NCBI RefSeq assembly: GCF_019654955.1
Contig: NZ_BPEV01000013.1
Span: 1-64,000, forward strand
DNA from: Shewanella sp. KT0246
GTDB lineage: Bacteria > Pseudomonadota > Gammaproteobacteria > Enterobacterales > Shewanellaceae
Reading direction: 5' to 3'
DNA length: 64,000 nt
Shown here: one piece after another, positions 1-10,058 of the stretch
How the letters are laid out: each line of letters opens with the position of its first letter
Numbering within the stretch: the first letter of the stretch is position 1
Program-made: the position numbers and the translations under genes
The notes under the pieces: model-generated
What the model was told of the DNA's origin: nothing
Seen by the model: only the letters and a program-made list of their open reading frames with translations
The model's database searches: none

Positions 1-66
1 AAAGGTGTGACTTTAATAGCGGATTTAGCTCACAAAATTATTTATTATGTGGTATCTGAATTTTAA
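1..66 (+). CDS. 3' end of an upstream gene (partial)
   Basis: The frame is open from base 1 and encodes 21 residues ending in YYVVSEF followed by TAA at 64-66. The stop overlaps the AAGG ribosome binding site of nqrA, so the two genes are probably cotranscribed and translationally close. The tail is too short to name a family. The alternative is that this is only untranslated leader with a chance open frame. Confidence 0.45.
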   Translation, partial: KGVTLIADLAHKIIYYVVSEF

Positions 67-78
67 AGGTTACAAGTA

Positions 79-1440
79 ATGGCTGGATCCTCAAATCAGG
101 TTATAACAATTAAACGAGGCCTCGATGTGCCTATTGCGGGTCAACCGCAACAAATCATTGAATCGGAAAAACAAACGACTCGTGTCGCTATCCTTGGCGA
201 GGAGTATGTCGGCCTCAAACCGACAATGCTTGTCGAAGAAGGGGAAATGGTTAAAAAAGGCCAAGCCCTATTTGAAGATAAAAAAACACCTGGAGTAATA
301 TTTACTGCTCCCGCTAGTGGTGAGGTTATTGCAATAAACCGTGGCGAAAAGCGTGTGTTACTGTCGGTAGTGATTCGCTGTGAAGGTGATGAGTCTGTCA
401 GCTTTGAATCAACAGATAATGTGTTGTCTTTATCTCGTGAAGCTGTGAAAGCTAACTTAATAAAAAGTGGCTTATGGACTGCACTGCGAACTCGTCCTTT
501 TTCTCGTATTCCTGCGATTGAAACGGAACCTTCTGCAATTTTCGTAACAGCGATGGATACAAATCCATTAGCTGCTGATCCTCGCATTATCATTGCTGAA
601 CATCAACAAGCATTCGAAGTTGGCATGCAGGCGTTAACTCGTTTAACCGATGGCAAAGTGATGTTATGTCATGGAGAAGGTGTAAGTTTACCAGGTAATG
701 ATATAGAGCAAGTAGAATCTCACCAGTTTGGTGGTGTTCACCCTGCAGGCCTTGTAGGTACTCATATACATTTATTACACCCAGTGAATATTGAAAACGT
801 GGTTTGGCATATTGGCTACCAAGATGTGATTGCTTTTGGCAAGCTATTTCAAACTGGTGAGCTGTTTAACGAAAGAGTCGTTGCTTTAGCTGGCCCTAAC
901 GTATTAAAGCCGCGATTACTTCGTACTCAACTTGGTAGTGATTTAGGTGAATTGGTTGAGAGTGAAATTAAAGACGTCCACTCGCGAGTAGTGTCAGGTT
1001 CTGTACTTTCAGGACACACCGCGATTGGTGTTTATAACTACCTTGGCCGTTATCATTCACAAGTTTGTGTGTTAACTGAAAATGCACGTCATGAGCTTTT
1101 ACCTTGGGTTAAACGCAACAAAGAAAAGTTTTCACTAACTGGCATTATGATGTCGGGTTTTAGTCGTACGAAAAAGTTATTTGATTTTACTACACATGCT
1201 GGAGGCTCGCCTCGCGCCATGATGGCTTTTGGCCAATTAGCACGTGTGATGCCATTAGATATTTTGCCTACTTTATTGGTAAGAGATTTGGTGGTGAGGG
1301 ATACCGATGAAGCGCAGTTGCTTGGCGCATTAGAGTTAGATGAAGAAGATTTAGCTTTGTGTACTTTTGTTTGCCCAGGTAAATATGACTTTGGCAAAGA
1401 GTTACGTGCTTGCCTAGATATCATCGAGAGGGAAGGTTAA
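79..1440 (+). CDS. nqrA: Na+-translocating NADH:quinone reductase subunit A
   Basis: NqrA is the peripheral, cytoplasm-facing subunit of the six-subunit sodium-pumping NADH:ubiquinone oxidoreductase, which moves electrons from NADH to quinone and exports Na+. The 453-residue length fits the family (about 446). The N-terminus carries the characteristic opening [13 protein letters not shown], followed by a biotinyl-lipoyl-like segment (residues about 55-85, [15 protein letters not shown]). There is no membrane segment. The ATG at 79 has AAGG nine bases upstream. Its stop codon shares one base with the nqrB start (TAATG), so translation is coupled. It is the first gene of a complete nqrABCDEF operon. 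Confidence 0.97.
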   Translation: MAGSSNQVITIKRGLDVPIAGQPQQIIESEKQTTRVAILGEEYVGLKPTMLVEEGEMVKKGQALFEDKKTPGVIFTAPASGEVIAINRGEKRVLLSVVIRCEGDESVSFESTDNVLSLSREAVKANLIKSGLWTALRTRPFSRIPAIETEPSAIFVTAMDTNPLAADPRIIIAEHQQAFEVGMQALTRLTDGKVMLCHGEGVSLPGNDIEQVESHQFGGVHPAGLVGTHIHLLHPVNIENVVWHIGYQDVIAFGKLFQTGELFNERVVALAGPNVLKPRLLRTQLGSDLGELVESEIKDVHSRVVSGSVLSGHTAIGVYNYLGRYHSQVCVLTENARHELLPWVKRNKEKFSLTGIMMSGFSRTKKLFDFTTHAGGSPRAMMAFGQLARVMPLDILPTLLVRDLVVRDTDEAQLLGALELDEEDLALCTFVCPGKYDFGKELRACLDIIEREG

Positions 1441-2657
1441 TGAGTCAGCAACAGAACAAACCGGGTAAGCAAGAGCGTTATTATGCTCATGGTCACTCGA
1501 TGAAAAGCTATTTGCGCTCTTTATGGATCGCTCGTGGACGCAGTACCAAAGGTAAAGTGCATGTTCGTGACGCGATTGATGTAAAACGCACTATGCACAT
1601 TGTAGGTATGTGTTTATTACCCGTATTATTTTTCGGGATGTATAACCTAGGTTTACAAGCACAAGTGGCGATTTCCTCAGGTGCTACTCAGCCAGAAAGC
1701 TGGCAATTAGCTATATTTGCAGCATTATTTGGTCAGCTTACTGAACAATCAGGTTTGATAAGTTTGTTTGCTTATGGCGCAAGTTATTATGTGCCAATTT
1801 ATCTGGCCACATTAGTCGTGTGTTTATTTTGGGAAGTTATTTTTGCCAAAATGCGCAGACAAGAGTTGCACGAAGGCTTTTTCATTACCGCTTTATTATT
1901 CTCGATAATTGTTCCTGTATCGACTCCGCTTTGGATTATCGCCGTCGGTGTGAGTTTTGGGGTAATTGTGGCCAAAGAGATGTTTGGCGGCATGGGGTAT
2001 AATTTTTTAAATCCTGCTCTTGCAGGTTATGCCTTTATTTACTTTGCTTATCCAACGGAAGTGGCTGCGATTAGTCAGTTTGTGGCTGTCGATGGTTTCG
2101 CAGGCGCAACTACGCTAACTGAAGCTGCCGCAAGTCGCGCTAATTTATACGCCGATGTGAGCTGGCTAGGCGCGTTATCAGATCCTAAGTGGATGGATGC
2201 ATTTTTAGGATTCACTCCGGGTTCGATTGGTGAAACCAGCACTTTAGCAATCTTAATTGGTGGCGGCGTATTGTTGTTAACTCGGGTTGCTGATTGGCGA
2301 GTGGTTGCTGGCGTATTGTTAGGCATGATAGTCACTGCCATTTTATTCAATCTATTTGGTCCAGCAAAGAACTCAATTGCTGCAATGCCGTGGACTTGGC
2401 ATCTTGTCACAGGTGGTTTTGCCTTGGGTATGATGTTTATGGCTACTGACCCTGTAACCGCCTCATATACTCGTAATGCTAAATATGCTTATGGCGCTTT
2501 GATTGGCTTTATGACGGTATTGATTCGAGTACTCAACGTGAAGTTACCTGAGGGCATAATGTTGGCAATTTTATTTGCTAATTTATGGGCTCCGCTATTC
2601 GATTATCTGGTGGCTCGCGCCAACATTAAACGGAGACTAAAACGTCATGGCCTTTAA
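1440..2657 (+). CDS. nqrB: Na+-translocating NADH:quinone reductase subunit B
   Basis: NqrB is the large membrane subunit that binds riboflavin and a covalently attached FMN and forms part of the Na+ path. The protein is 405 residues with about ten membrane segments. The flavinylation motif is present as DGFAGATT with the acceptor threonine at about residue 224. The frame extends 30 bases upstream of the chosen start, but the ATG at 1440 overlaps the nqrA stop and has the in-frame purine-rich AGGGAAGG just upstream, so it is preferred. Its 3' end overlaps the nqrC start by 11 bases. Confidence 0.97.
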   Translation: MSQQQNKPGKQERYYAHGHSMKSYLRSLWIARGRSTKGKVHVRDAIDVKRTMHIVGMCLLPVLFFGMYNLGLQAQVAISSGATQPESWQLAIFAALFGQLTEQSGLISLFAYGASYYVPIYLATLVVCLFWEVIFAKMRRQELHEGFFITALLFSIIVPVSTPLWIIAVGVSFGVIVAKEMFGGMGYNFLNPALAGYAFIYFAYPTEVAAISQFVAVDGFAGATTLTEAAASRANLYADVSWLGALSDPKWMDAFLGFTPGSIGETSTLAILIGGGVLLLTRVADWRVVAGVLLGMIVTAILFNLFGPAKNSIAAMPWTWHLVTGGFALGMMFMATDPVTASYTRNAKYAYGALIGFMTVLIRVLNVKLPEGIMLAILFANLWAPLFDYLVARANIKRRLKRHGL

Positions 2658-3417
2658 GAAAGATACTGTCGCAGGCACGATGATCTTTATCATCAGTCTG
2701 AGTTTAGTTTGTTCGTTTATGATCACGGGTACCGTTGAAATTCTCAAAGAACGTAAACTGGTTAAAAAGCGCGATGAAGTACAACAATTTGTATTACGTG
2801 CTGCCAATGTTGATATCAGTGCTGGTGATTTCCGCGAATTATTTAGCGAACGTGTTACGCCAAAGCTGGTGAATCTGGAATCTGGGGAGTTTATTGCACA
2901 AGAAAACTTACTGGATTTAGACGAGCGTATGGCGGCAATCAATCCTGAAACCTCTTCTAAACCTAAAAAAGATACCGCTAAGATTAAAACTCGCGCTGAC
3001 AATATTCGTATTTTTGAAGTGCGAAATGAAAGCGGAGAGCTTTCTAGCTTAGTGATGCCGATTTACGGTAAAGGTTTATGGTCAATGATTTATGGTTATT
3101 TAGCTGTAAAACCTGACTTAAACACAGTAGAGAACATTATTTTTTACGAACATGGTGAAACGCCAGGTATTGCCGATTTTGTCACTGATTCTGAATGGAC
3201 TGACTTATGGAAAGGTAAGCAACTATTCGATGAAAACGGCAAAATGTCCATTAAAGTCGTTAAAGGTGGAGCCAAAGAAGGCGACATTCATGGCGTTGAT
3301 GGCGTAAGTGGTGCAACCAGAACCGGTGTTGGTATTCAACGCGCAGTTGAGTTTTGGTTTGGTGTTGAAGGCTATCAAACTTTCCTCAAGCAATTTGCTA
3401 CGACGGAGGCTAAATAA
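2647..3417 (+). CDS. nqrC: Na+-translocating NADH:quinone reductase subunit C
   Basis: NqrC carries the second covalent FMN of Na+-NQR on a periplasmic domain held by one N-terminal membrane helix (residues about 8-30). The FMN-binding domain ends with the flavinylation motif SGATRT; the threonine that takes the phosphoester-linked FMN is at about residue 224, matching Thr225 of the Vibrio protein. Length (256) is normal. The stop overlaps the nqrD start by one base (TAATGA). Flavin attachment needs ApbE, which is not encoded in this window. Confidence 0.97.
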   Translation: MAFKKDTVAGTMIFIISLSLVCSFMITGTVEILKERKLVKKRDEVQQFVLRAANVDISAGDFRELFSERVTPKLVNLESGEFIAQENLLDLDERMAAINPETSSKPKKDTAKIKTRADNIRIFEVRNESGELSSLVMPIYGKGLWSMIYGYLAVKPDLNTVENIIFYEHGETPGIADFVTDSEWTDLWKGKQLFDENGKMSIKVVKGGAKEGDIHGVDGVSGATRTGVGIQRAVEFWFGVEGYQTFLKQFATTEAK

Positions 3418-4037
3418 TGAGTAGTTCAGTATCTACAAAGCAGATTTTAACCTCGCCTATATTTGCTAACAATCCAGTAGCGATGCAAGTGCTTGGCGTA
3501 TGTTCTGCGTTGGCTGTCAGTAACTCAATGCAAACGGCATTAGTGATGACATTGGCGGTAACCTTTGTGTTGGTGATGTCGAACTTAATCATTTCGACCA
3601 TTCGTAATTTCATCCCTAATAGTGTACGTATTATTGCTCAAATGACTGTAATTGCTTCTTTGGTGATTATTGTTGATATGGTGCTACAAGACGTTGCTTA
3701 TGAGCTTTCAAAGCAATTATCGGTGTTTGTGAGCTTGATTATCACCAACTGTATCATTATGGGACGAGCAGAAGCTTTTGCGATGAAATACCCACCGCAT
3801 TTGGCCTTAGTTGATGCGTTGGGTAATGCCATGGGTTATGGCGTGATATTACTCGGAGTCGCATTTGTACGAGAGCTTCTTGGACGCGGAACATTATTTG
3901 GTCACGAGATATTTACCACAATTGAAAACGGTGGTTGGTATCTTGCAAACGAAATGTTTACCTTGCCACCAAGTGCATTCTTTTTGATCGGCGTGATGAT
4001 TTGGGCGATCAATGTTGTGCAGCGTAAGAGAGGATAA
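3417..4037 (+). CDS. nqrD: Na+-translocating NADH:quinone reductase subunit D
   Basis: NqrD is a small, very hydrophobic subunit with six membrane helices. With NqrE it forms an inverted-repeat pair that holds an iron centre in the membrane and lines the Na+ route; the two are related to RnfE and RnfA. The 206-residue protein shows the family's helix pattern and the conserved [12 protein letters not shown] stretch near residue 130. The start overlaps the nqrC stop and the stop overlaps the nqrE start, so all three are translationally coupled. Confidence 0.96.
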   Translation: MSSSVSTKQILTSPIFANNPVAMQVLGVCSALAVSNSMQTALVMTLAVTFVLVMSNLIISTIRNFIPNSVRIIAQMTVIASLVIIVDMVLQDVAYELSKQLSVFVSLIITNCIIMGRAEAFAMKYPPHLALVDALGNAMGYGVILLGVAFVRELLGRGTLFGHEIFTTIENGGWYLANEMFTLPPSAFFLIGVMIWAINVVQRKRG

Positions 4038-4651
4038 TGGCGATGGAACATTATATTAATTTATTTATTCAAGCCGCGTTTATCGACAACATGGCGCTGT
4101 CATTTTTCTTAGGTATGTGTACGTTCCTAGCGGTATCTAAAAAAGTATCAACGTCTTTTGGTTTAGGTATTGCTGTTATCGTCGTGATGATGCTAGCTGT
4201 CCCTTTGAACCAAGTTATTTACGTAAATGTACTCGCGCCCGGTGCGCTTGCTTGGGCTGGATTTCCTGAGTTAAATCTAAGCTATTTGCAGCTTATTACC
4301 TTTATCGGGGTAATTGCTGCCTTGGTACAAATTTTGGAAATGTTCCTTGAACGTTATATTCCAACCTTGTATCAGTCCCTAGGGATTTTCTTACCACTGC
4401 TAACCGTTAACTGTGCGATTTTTGCAGGTGTTATTTTTATGGCAAACCGTGATTACAACTTGGTTGAGTCTATGGTATTTGCTGGTGGTAGTGCAGTGGG
4501 GTGGGCAATGGCGATTATCTTGCTAGCCGGTCTTCGTGAACGAATGAAGTTTCATGCTATTCCGCTAGGTTTACAGGGTATCGGTATTACCTTTATTACC
4601 ACAGGGTTGATGGCGTTGGGTTTCATGTCTTTCGCTGGAATTACCTTATAG
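4037..4651 (+). CDS. nqrE: Na+-translocating NADH:quinone reductase subunit E
   Basis: NqrE is the six-helix membrane partner of NqrD (RnfA homologue). The 204-residue protein contains TVNCAIF near residue 132, the conserved cysteine region associated with the iron centre shared with NqrD, and [11 protein letters not shown] near residue 24, the matching half. The start overlaps the nqrD stop. It is followed by an unusual 76-base gap before nqrF, while every other junction in the operon overlaps. Confidence 0.96.
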   Translation: MAMEHYINLFIQAAFIDNMALSFFLGMCTFLAVSKKVSTSFGLGIAVIVVMMLAVPLNQVIYVNVLAPGALAWAGFPELNLSYLQLITFIGVIAALVQILEMFLERYIPTLYQSLGIFLPLLTVNCAIFAGVIFMANRDYNLVESMVFAGGSAVGWAMAIILLAGLRERMKFHAIPLGLQGIGITFITTGLMALGFMSFAGITL

Positions 4652-4665
4652 TGTGGTGCTTAGAA

Positions 4666-4728
4666 ATGACAATGCAATCGAATATGAATTCTCTGAGTGA
4701 TGACAAATTGTTGAGAAGGTACATTTAA
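4666..4728 (+). CDS. 20-codon micro-ORF ending on the nqrF start codon
   Basis: An ATG at 4666 opens a 20-residue frame whose TAA (4726-4728) overlaps the nqrF ATG by one base (TAATG). The geometry would allow reinitiation or coupling between nqrE and nqrF. No strong ribosome binding site precedes it, and the frame may be chance. I list it because the remaining nqr genes are all coupled by the same kind of overlap. Confidence 0.2.
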   Translation: MTMQSNMNSLSDDKLLRRYI

Positions 4729-5945
4729 TGGAAATGGCAATTGGCATAGGCATGTTTACCATAGTGGTAAGCTTGCTAGTGATGGTAATTCTATTCGCCA
4801 AAAGTAAATTGGTGAATACTGGTGATGTCACCATTGGGATCAATGGTGACGCAGACAAAAGTGTGCGTACTCCCGCGGGAGATAAACTGCTGGGAGCTTT
4901 GGCTGGTAAGAATATCTTTATTCCATCAGCTTGTGGCGGTGGTGGTACTTGTGGACAGTGCCGAGTAACCGTTAAATCAGGTGGCGGTGATATTTTAGCA
5001 ACAGAGCTTGACCATATTACTAAGAAAGAAGCGAAAGAAGGCTGTCGTTTAGCCTGTCAGGTTGCTGTACGTACTGACATGGAATTAGAAGTCGACGAAG
5101 AGATCTTTGGTGTGAAAAAGTGGCAGTGTGAGGTTATTTCCAATAATAACCAAGCGACATTCATTAAAGAGTTATTGCTTAAAGTACCAGAGGGCGAAGA
5201 GGTTCATTTCAAAGCGGGTGGCTATATTCAAATTGAAGCACCAGCCCATGAAGTGAGATATGCCGACTTTGATATTCCTGAGCAGTACCGTGATGACTGG
5301 GAGCGCTTCGAATTATTTAACTTAGTGTCTACGGTTGATGAAGATGTGTTGCGTGCTTACTCAATGGCAAATTATCCAGATGAGCAAGGGCGAATTATGC
5401 TAAATGTACGTATTGCTACACCGCCGAATAATGATTTACCACCAGGTAAAATGTCTTCATACATCTTCAACCTTAAAGCTGGTGATAAGGTCACTATCTC
5501 AGGTCCATTCGGTGAATTCTTTGTAAAAGAGACTGATGCTGAAATGGTATTTGTCGGTGGTGGGGCAGGTATGGCGCCAATGCGTTCGCATATCTTTGAT
5601 CAATTAAAGAGTAAGCAAACCAAACGTAAAATGACATTTTGGTATGGTGCTCGTTCAGCTAGAGAGATTTTCTATCAAGAAGATTTCGATATGTTAGCAG
5701 CTGAAAATGACAACTTCGAATGGCACGTAGCGCTGTCAGATCCTTTACCAGAGGATAATTGGCAGGGATACACTGGTTTTATTCATACCGTGTTACTTGA
5801 GAACTATCTCAAAGACCATAAAGCACCAGAAGATTGCGAGTTCTACATGTGTGGCCCTCCAATCATGAACTCTTCAGTTATCAGCATGCTAGAAAGCTTA
5901 GGTGTTGAAGAAGAAAATATTCTACTCGATGATTTCGGTGACTAG
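4728..5945 (+). CDS. nqrF: Na+-translocating NADH:quinone reductase subunit F
   Basis: NqrF is the NADH-oxidising entry subunit. It has one N-terminal membrane helix (residues about 5-24), a plant-type 2Fe-2S ferredoxin domain with ligands Cys69, Cys75, Cys78 and Cys110, and a C-terminal FAD/NADH reductase module. The FAD motif RAYSMANYP lies near residue 210, the nucleotide-binding [11 protein letters not shown] near 285, and the C-terminal MCGPPIMN near 378. The 405-residue length is normal. AAGG lies nine bases upstream of the ATG. A strong hairpin terminator follows, so neither apbE nor nqrM is part of this operon. Confidence 0.97.
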   Translation: MEMAIGIGMFTIVVSLLVMVILFAKSKLVNTGDVTIGINGDADKSVRTPAGDKLLGALAGKNIFIPSACGGGGTCGQCRVTVKSGGGDILATELDHITKKEAKEGCRLACQVAVRTDMELEVDEEIFGVKKWQCEVISNNNQATFIKELLLKVPEGEEVHFKAGGYIQIEAPAHEVRYADFDIPEQYRDDWERFELFNLVSTVDEDVLRAYSMANYPDEQGRIMLNVRIATPPNNDLPPGKMSSYIFNLKAGDKVTISGPFGEFFVKETDAEMVFVGGGAGMAPMRSHIFDQLKSKQTKRKMTFWYGARSAREIFYQEDFDMLAAENDNFEWHVALSDPLPEDNWQGYTGFIHTVLLENYLKDHKAPEDCEFYMCGPPIMNSSVISMLESLGVEEENILLDDFGD

Positions 5946-5991
5946 TTTTAGAAACTTACTACGCAGTTAGCAGAAATATCGATAGTTAGTT

Positions 5992-6022
5992 AAAAAGCTG
6001 AAACCATGGTTTCAGCTTTTTT
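5992..6022 (+). terminator. rho-independent terminator of nqrABCDEF
   Basis: The arms AAAAAGCTGAAACC and GGTTTCAGCTTTTT form a near-perfect stem around a minimal AT loop, followed by T-rich sequence. It starts about 47 bases after the nqrF stop. Confidence 0.9.
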
Positions 6023-6108
6023 ATGCTTGTTTAAAGATAATAACCTGTTAGCCTACTGCAGTCGTCCAAGGTTAAGTCTCAATGAGATATTAGGCTAGAA
6101 TATCTTCT

Positions 6109-6143
6109 ACATCTCACATCTCACATCTCACATCCCACATCTC
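6109..6143. repeat. five tandem copies of a 7-bp unit
   Basis: ACATCTC occurs at 6109, 6116, 6123 and 6137, with a one-base variant ACATCCC at 6130. It is a short slippage-prone microsatellite in the intergenic space about 260 bases upstream of the permease start. No function is evident. Confidence 0.9.
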
Positions 6144-6405
6144 GTTTCTTGTCATCTTTATTCATATCGATGGTAATAATTAATGTAGTGTTGTAATGCT
6201 ACACCATTGCAAAATTGTTGCGTTAAAGTCTTTAATGGTTTGTTGCGTAATTGTTTATTAACGCGCTTGTAAGCCTTTATCTGTCTATACCTATTGCTTG
6301 TTACAAGAAGCATCTGATACTGTCGAATTCGTAGTATGGATCATCAATAAGACTTCAGCTGCGTACTATAACGACCAATAAATAAAATTAAATGGGACTC
6401 ATGTT

Positions 6406-7611
6406 TTGAATTTAAAAATGCTTGGCTCAATAGCCATTGTGGCTGGAACTGCGATTGGTGGGGGCATGTTAGCTTTACCCCTTGCTACAGCAGCATTAGG
6501 TATTATGCCGGCAATTTTATTGCTGGTAGTAATTTGGGGATTATCAGCCTATACCTCATTACTGATGCTAGAAATTAATTTACGTGCTGGTGTAGGTGAT
6601 AATGTACACGGCATTACCGGTAAAACCTTAGGTAAAGTGGGTCAGTTAATTCAGGGAGCTTCTTTTCTGAGCTTGTTATTTGCACTCACTATGGTTTATC
6701 TAATGGGCGGTTCTTCACTACTTGAATCCCGTCTAGAGCCTCTGCTTGGTGTTGACTTAAATAACCAAGTGTCAGTGCTATTGTTTACCCTCGTTTTTGG
6801 TGGCGTAATTGCTGTTGGCGTGAAATGGATTGATAAAATTTCCCGAGTTTTATTTACTTCGATGATCGTGTTGTTGGTGTTAGTGGTAGCTTTCTTATTG
6901 CCTGAAGTGAATATTGTTGCTTCATTGACTAACTTTTCTGCCAATGTTGCTGAAGGTGACAAGCTTGATCAGTTATGGCTTGCCGCTATCCCTGTAGTGT
7001 TTACTTCATTTGGTTTTCATGTGTGTATTGCAACTATCGTGCGCTACCTTGATGGTGATGCGATGTCACTGCGAAAAATCTTATTGATTGGTTCTACAAT
7101 TCCGCTATTTTGCTACATCTTATGGATACTTGTGACGCTAGGAACATTAGGTGGCGAGACTGTTCATGGATTTGCAGGTTCATTACCAGAGCTCGTGATT
7201 GCGCTACAAGGTGTTGCTCAGTCGGCTATTGTCAGTCAATTTATTGATTTATTTGCAAACCTTGCCTTAGTAACGTCATTTTTAGGTGTGACTATGAGCT
7301 TATTCGACTATGTCGCAGAGCTTACGCGAGCAAAAGATGACACTGCAGGTCGAGCTAAAACATGGTTAATTACCTTTGTGCCACCATTACTTTGTGCGCT
7401 TTACTACCCTGACGGATTCTTCCAGGTACTTGGTTTTGCTGCAATTCCATTAGTTGTGATGATTATATTTTTACCGATAGCGATGGCACTTAAGCAACGT
7501 AAAGCGCAAATGGGAGGCTACCAAGTTAGCGGTGGTAATCTCGCATTAGGTATCACAGGTTTACTGGGTGTATTAATTGTTCTGGCTCAGTTGATGGTTG
7601 CTTTAGGCTAA
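6406..7611 (+). CDS. aromatic amino acid permease (TyrP/Mtr family)
   Basis: This 401-residue inner-membrane protein belongs to the hydroxy/aromatic amino acid permease (HAAAP) family, which imports tyrosine or tryptophan with protons. The N-terminus aligns with E. coli TyrP: LGSIAIVAGTAIGGGML corresponds to the substrate-binding first helix. About eleven membrane segments follow, with the family segment FTSFGFHVCIATIVRY near residue 200. The start is TTG at 6406 with GGGA eight bases upstream; it gives the same distance to the conserved LGS as in TyrP. An out-of-frame ATG at 6401 is immediately stopped. Whether it prefers tyrosine or tryptophan cannot be read here. Confidence 0.88.
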   Translation: MNLKMLGSIAIVAGTAIGGGMLALPLATAALGIMPAILLLVVIWGLSAYTSLLMLEINLRAGVGDNVHGITGKTLGKVGQLIQGASFLSLLFALTMVYLMGGSSLLESRLEPLLGVDLNNQVSVLLFTLVFGGVIAVGVKWIDKISRVLFTSMIVLLVLVVAFLLPEVNIVASLTNFSANVAEGDKLDQLWLAAIPVVFTSFGFHVCIATIVRYLDGDAMSLRKILLIGSTIPLFCYILWILVTLGTLGGETVHGFAGSLPELVIALQGVAQSAIVSQFIDLFANLALVTSFLGVTMSLFDYVAELTRAKDDTAGRAKTWLITFVPPLLCALYYPDGFFQVLGFAAIPLVVMIIFLPIAMALKQRKAQMGGYQVSGGNLALGITGLLGVLIVLAQLMVALG

Positions 7612-7705
7612 ATTGACACAATAAATGAACAGTTTAGGTCAGACGATAGCAATAAGAATGTAACGGAGTTTTACAACCGCTATTTTTAATTTGTTTCTAT
7701 ATGAT

Positions 7706-7733
7706 AAAGTCAGGCTATATGCCTGACTTTTTT
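7706..7733 (+). terminator. rho-independent terminator after the permease
   Basis: The arms AAAGTCAGGC and GCCTGACTTT enclose TATAT and are followed by further Ts. It lies about 95 bases after the permease stop. Confidence 0.88.
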
Positions 7734-7876
7734 GTGGGTCAAACATACTGAGTTTTAACCTGGTTTAGGTTTAAAGCATTGTTTTTAAATTACTTTATCA
7801 GGAATAGACTTTAGTAATTGGCATAAAAGAATAATAAGTCACAAAGTGTACTAACTTAAAAAATGGAATTATTACA

Positions 7877-10033
7877 ATGAAAACATGGTTATTAAGCGCT
7901 GCAATATTGGCATCATTTGCCTCTCAAGCAGATGAAGGAATGTGGCAGCCTTATCAGCTACCTGCAATGGCTGATGAATTAAAAGCGAAAGGATTGGAAA
8001 TTGATGTTAATTCAATTTCTAAATTGACTGAATACCCTATGAATGCTGTGATTAGCCTCGGTGGGTGTACCGCATCATTTGTTTCACCTAAGGGCTTAGT
8101 CGTTACTAACCATCATTGTGCTTATGGTTCAATCCAGTACAACTCAACGCCAGAGAATAACTTATTAAAAGACGGTTTTTTAGCAAAAACCTATGCTGAT
8201 GAATTACCGGCAACACCTGGTTCTCGCATTTTTGTAACAGAAGAAGTGACGGATGTGACTGAGCAAGTAAAATCAGGCGAAATGAATAAAGTGGGTAACG
8301 ACTTTTATAAAGGGATTGAGCAAAAAGAGAAAGCGCTTGTTGCTGAGTGTGAAGCCGAAGATGGTTACCGCTGTAAGGTTTACAGCTTTCACGGCGGACT
8401 TGAGTATTACTTAGTTAAACAAATGGAAATTCGTGACGTACGCTTAACTTATAACCCAGCGGGTAGTGTGGGTAAATATGGTGGCGATATCGATAACTGG
8501 ATGTGGCCACGTCATACTGGTGACTTCTCTTTTTACCGAGCTTATGTTGGTAAAGATGGTAAACCTGCTGACTTCAGTAAAGACAATGTACCTTACGAGC
8601 CAAAAAGCTTCCTAAAAGTATCGGCTAAAGGTGTGAGCGATGGCGATTTTGTTATGGTTGCCGGCTACCCTGGTCGTACAAACCGTTACCGCACAGCAAA
8701 CGAAGTAGAAAACCAATTTGAATGGGCATACCCAGAAGGTAAGGTTTTACGCGAGCGTTTAATTGAAATTATTAAAGAAACTGCACCAGAAGGCAGTGAC
8801 GAGCGAATTAAATATGAAAGTTCGATTGCAGGTTTAGCTAACTACGCTAAAAACTTTACCTCAATGATTGAGTTTTACGGCAAGTCACCAATGCTTGAAG
8901 AGCGTAAAGGTCTTGAGCAAAAACTGGCCAAATGGATCAAAGCTGATAAAAAGCGTCAGTCACAATATGGTGAAACACTGGCTGAGTTAGATAAGTTGAT
9001 TGCCAAGAGTCAACAAGATCAAGAACGTGATTTACTGTTGAGTTACATGGGCTATAGCACCATGATGAGCACAGCGAGCCGTTTATATCGTCTTGCTAAC
9101 GAAAAAGCGTTACCTGATATGGAACGTGAACCAGGTTATCAAGAACGTGATATGACTAACTTTACCTCTGGTATGGAGCGTATTGAACGTCGTTATGCTG
9201 CTAGTGTAGATAAAGCCATGCTTGCGGATTTAATCAAACGCTATGCCGCGTTGCCAACTGAGCAGCGTTTACCAGCATTTGATAAAGCATTCGCTATTGG
9301 TAAAAAGTTTGATGAAGCTAAGTTCAGCAAGAACCTCGATAAAATGTACGCTAAAACGACATTATCGGATAAAGAAACCCGTTTAGCGTGGATGGACAAA
9401 TCTGTAGCAGAGTTTAAAAAATCGAAGGATCCATTCATTCAGTATGCCGTCAGTACTTATGATGAAAGAATGAAGCGTGAGCTTGATAAAAAGCAACTTG
9501 CTGGTGACTTGATGAAAGTGCGCCCTCAATACATGGACGCTATTATTGCTTATAACCGCGAATTAGATAAGCCTGTATACGCTGATGCAAACTCTAGCCT
9601 AAGAGTGACTGTGGGTAATGTGAAAGGCTACAGCCCACAAGATGGGTTAGTGGCAGTACCATTCACACGCTTAGAAGGTATTGTTGCAAAAGATACTGGC
9701 GCAGATCCATTTGATGCACCGGCTAAACAACTTGAATTGATCAACCAAAAGCAATACGGCGATTACTATGTGAAGTCGCTTGATTCTGTTCCGGTTAACT
9801 TTTTATCTACCCTTGATACAACTGGTGGTAACTCTGGTTCACCGACCTTAAATGGACGCGCTGAACTTGTCGGTCTGCTATTTGATGGTGTTTACGAGAG
9901 TATTATTGGTGATTGGGGTTACGATCCTGAAACTAACCGTTCTATTCAAGTAGACAGCCGTTATATGTTGTGGGTAATGAAGTATTTAGATAATGCTGAC
10001 AACTTGCTTGAAGAGATGGAAATCGTTAAATAA
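7877..10033 (+). CDS. S46 family dipeptidyl-peptidase (DPP7/DPP11 type)
   Basis: This 718-residue secreted serine peptidase removes dipeptides from peptide N-termini in the periplasm. A signal peptide is visible (residues 1-18, ending ASFASQA). The chymotrypsin-like catalytic residues are present: His in TNHHC (about 79-80), Asp in the GGDIDNWMWPRHTGDF block (about 205-215) and Ser in GGNSGSP (about residue 655). After the serine the protein reads FDG, with Gly where acidic-specific DPP11 enzymes have Arg, which suggests DPP7-like preference for hydrophobic P1 residues. The gene stands alone between a terminator and a convergent gene. Confidence 0.93.
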   Translation: MKTWLLSAAILASFASQADEGMWQPYQLPAMADELKAKGLEIDVNSISKLTEYPMNAVISLGGCTASFVSPKGLVVTNHHCAYGSIQYNSTPENNLLKDGFLAKTYADELPATPGSRIFVTEEVTDVTEQVKSGEMNKVGNDFYKGIEQKEKALVAECEAEDGYRCKVYSFHGGLEYYLVKQMEIRDVRLTYNPAGSVGKYGGDIDNWMWPRHTGDFSFYRAYVGKDGKPADFSKDNVPYEPKSFLKVSAKGVSDGDFVMVAGYPGRTNRYRTANEVENQFEWAYPEGKVLRERLIEIIKETAPEGSDERIKYESSIAGLANYAKNFTSMIEFYGKSPMLEERKGLEQKLAKWIKADKKRQSQYGETLAELDKLIAKSQQDQERDLLLSYMGYSTMMSTASRLYRLANEKALPDMEREPGYQERDMTNFTSGMERIERRYAASVDKAMLADLIKRYAALPTEQRLPAFDKAFAIGKKFDEAKFSKNLDKMYAKTTLSDKETRLAWMDKSVAEFKKSKDPFIQYAVSTYDERMKRELDKKQLAGDLMKVRPQYMDAIIAYNRELDKPVYADANSSLRVTVGNVKGYSPQDGLVAVPFTRLEGIVAKDTGADPFDAPAKQLELINQKQYGDYYVKSLDSVPVNFLSTLDTTGGNSGSPTLNGRAELVGLLFDGVYESIIGDWGYDPETNRSIQVDSRYMLWVMKYLDNADNLLEEMEIVK

Positions 10034-10058
10034 TTTTACAAACTCAAGAAAGCGGCAC

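Larger units (their letters stand above)
5946..6405. other. intergenic region between nqrF and the aromatic permease
   Basis: This 460-base stretch holds the nqr terminator (5992-6022), a five-copy heptamer repeat (6109-6143) and the leader of the permease gene. I see no convincing gene, tRNA or TyrR box in it. Confidence 0.6.

Noticed and set aside
6109..6143. Heptamer repeats considered as a CRISPR-like array
   Set aside because: Units are 7 bp and directly tandem with no spacers.
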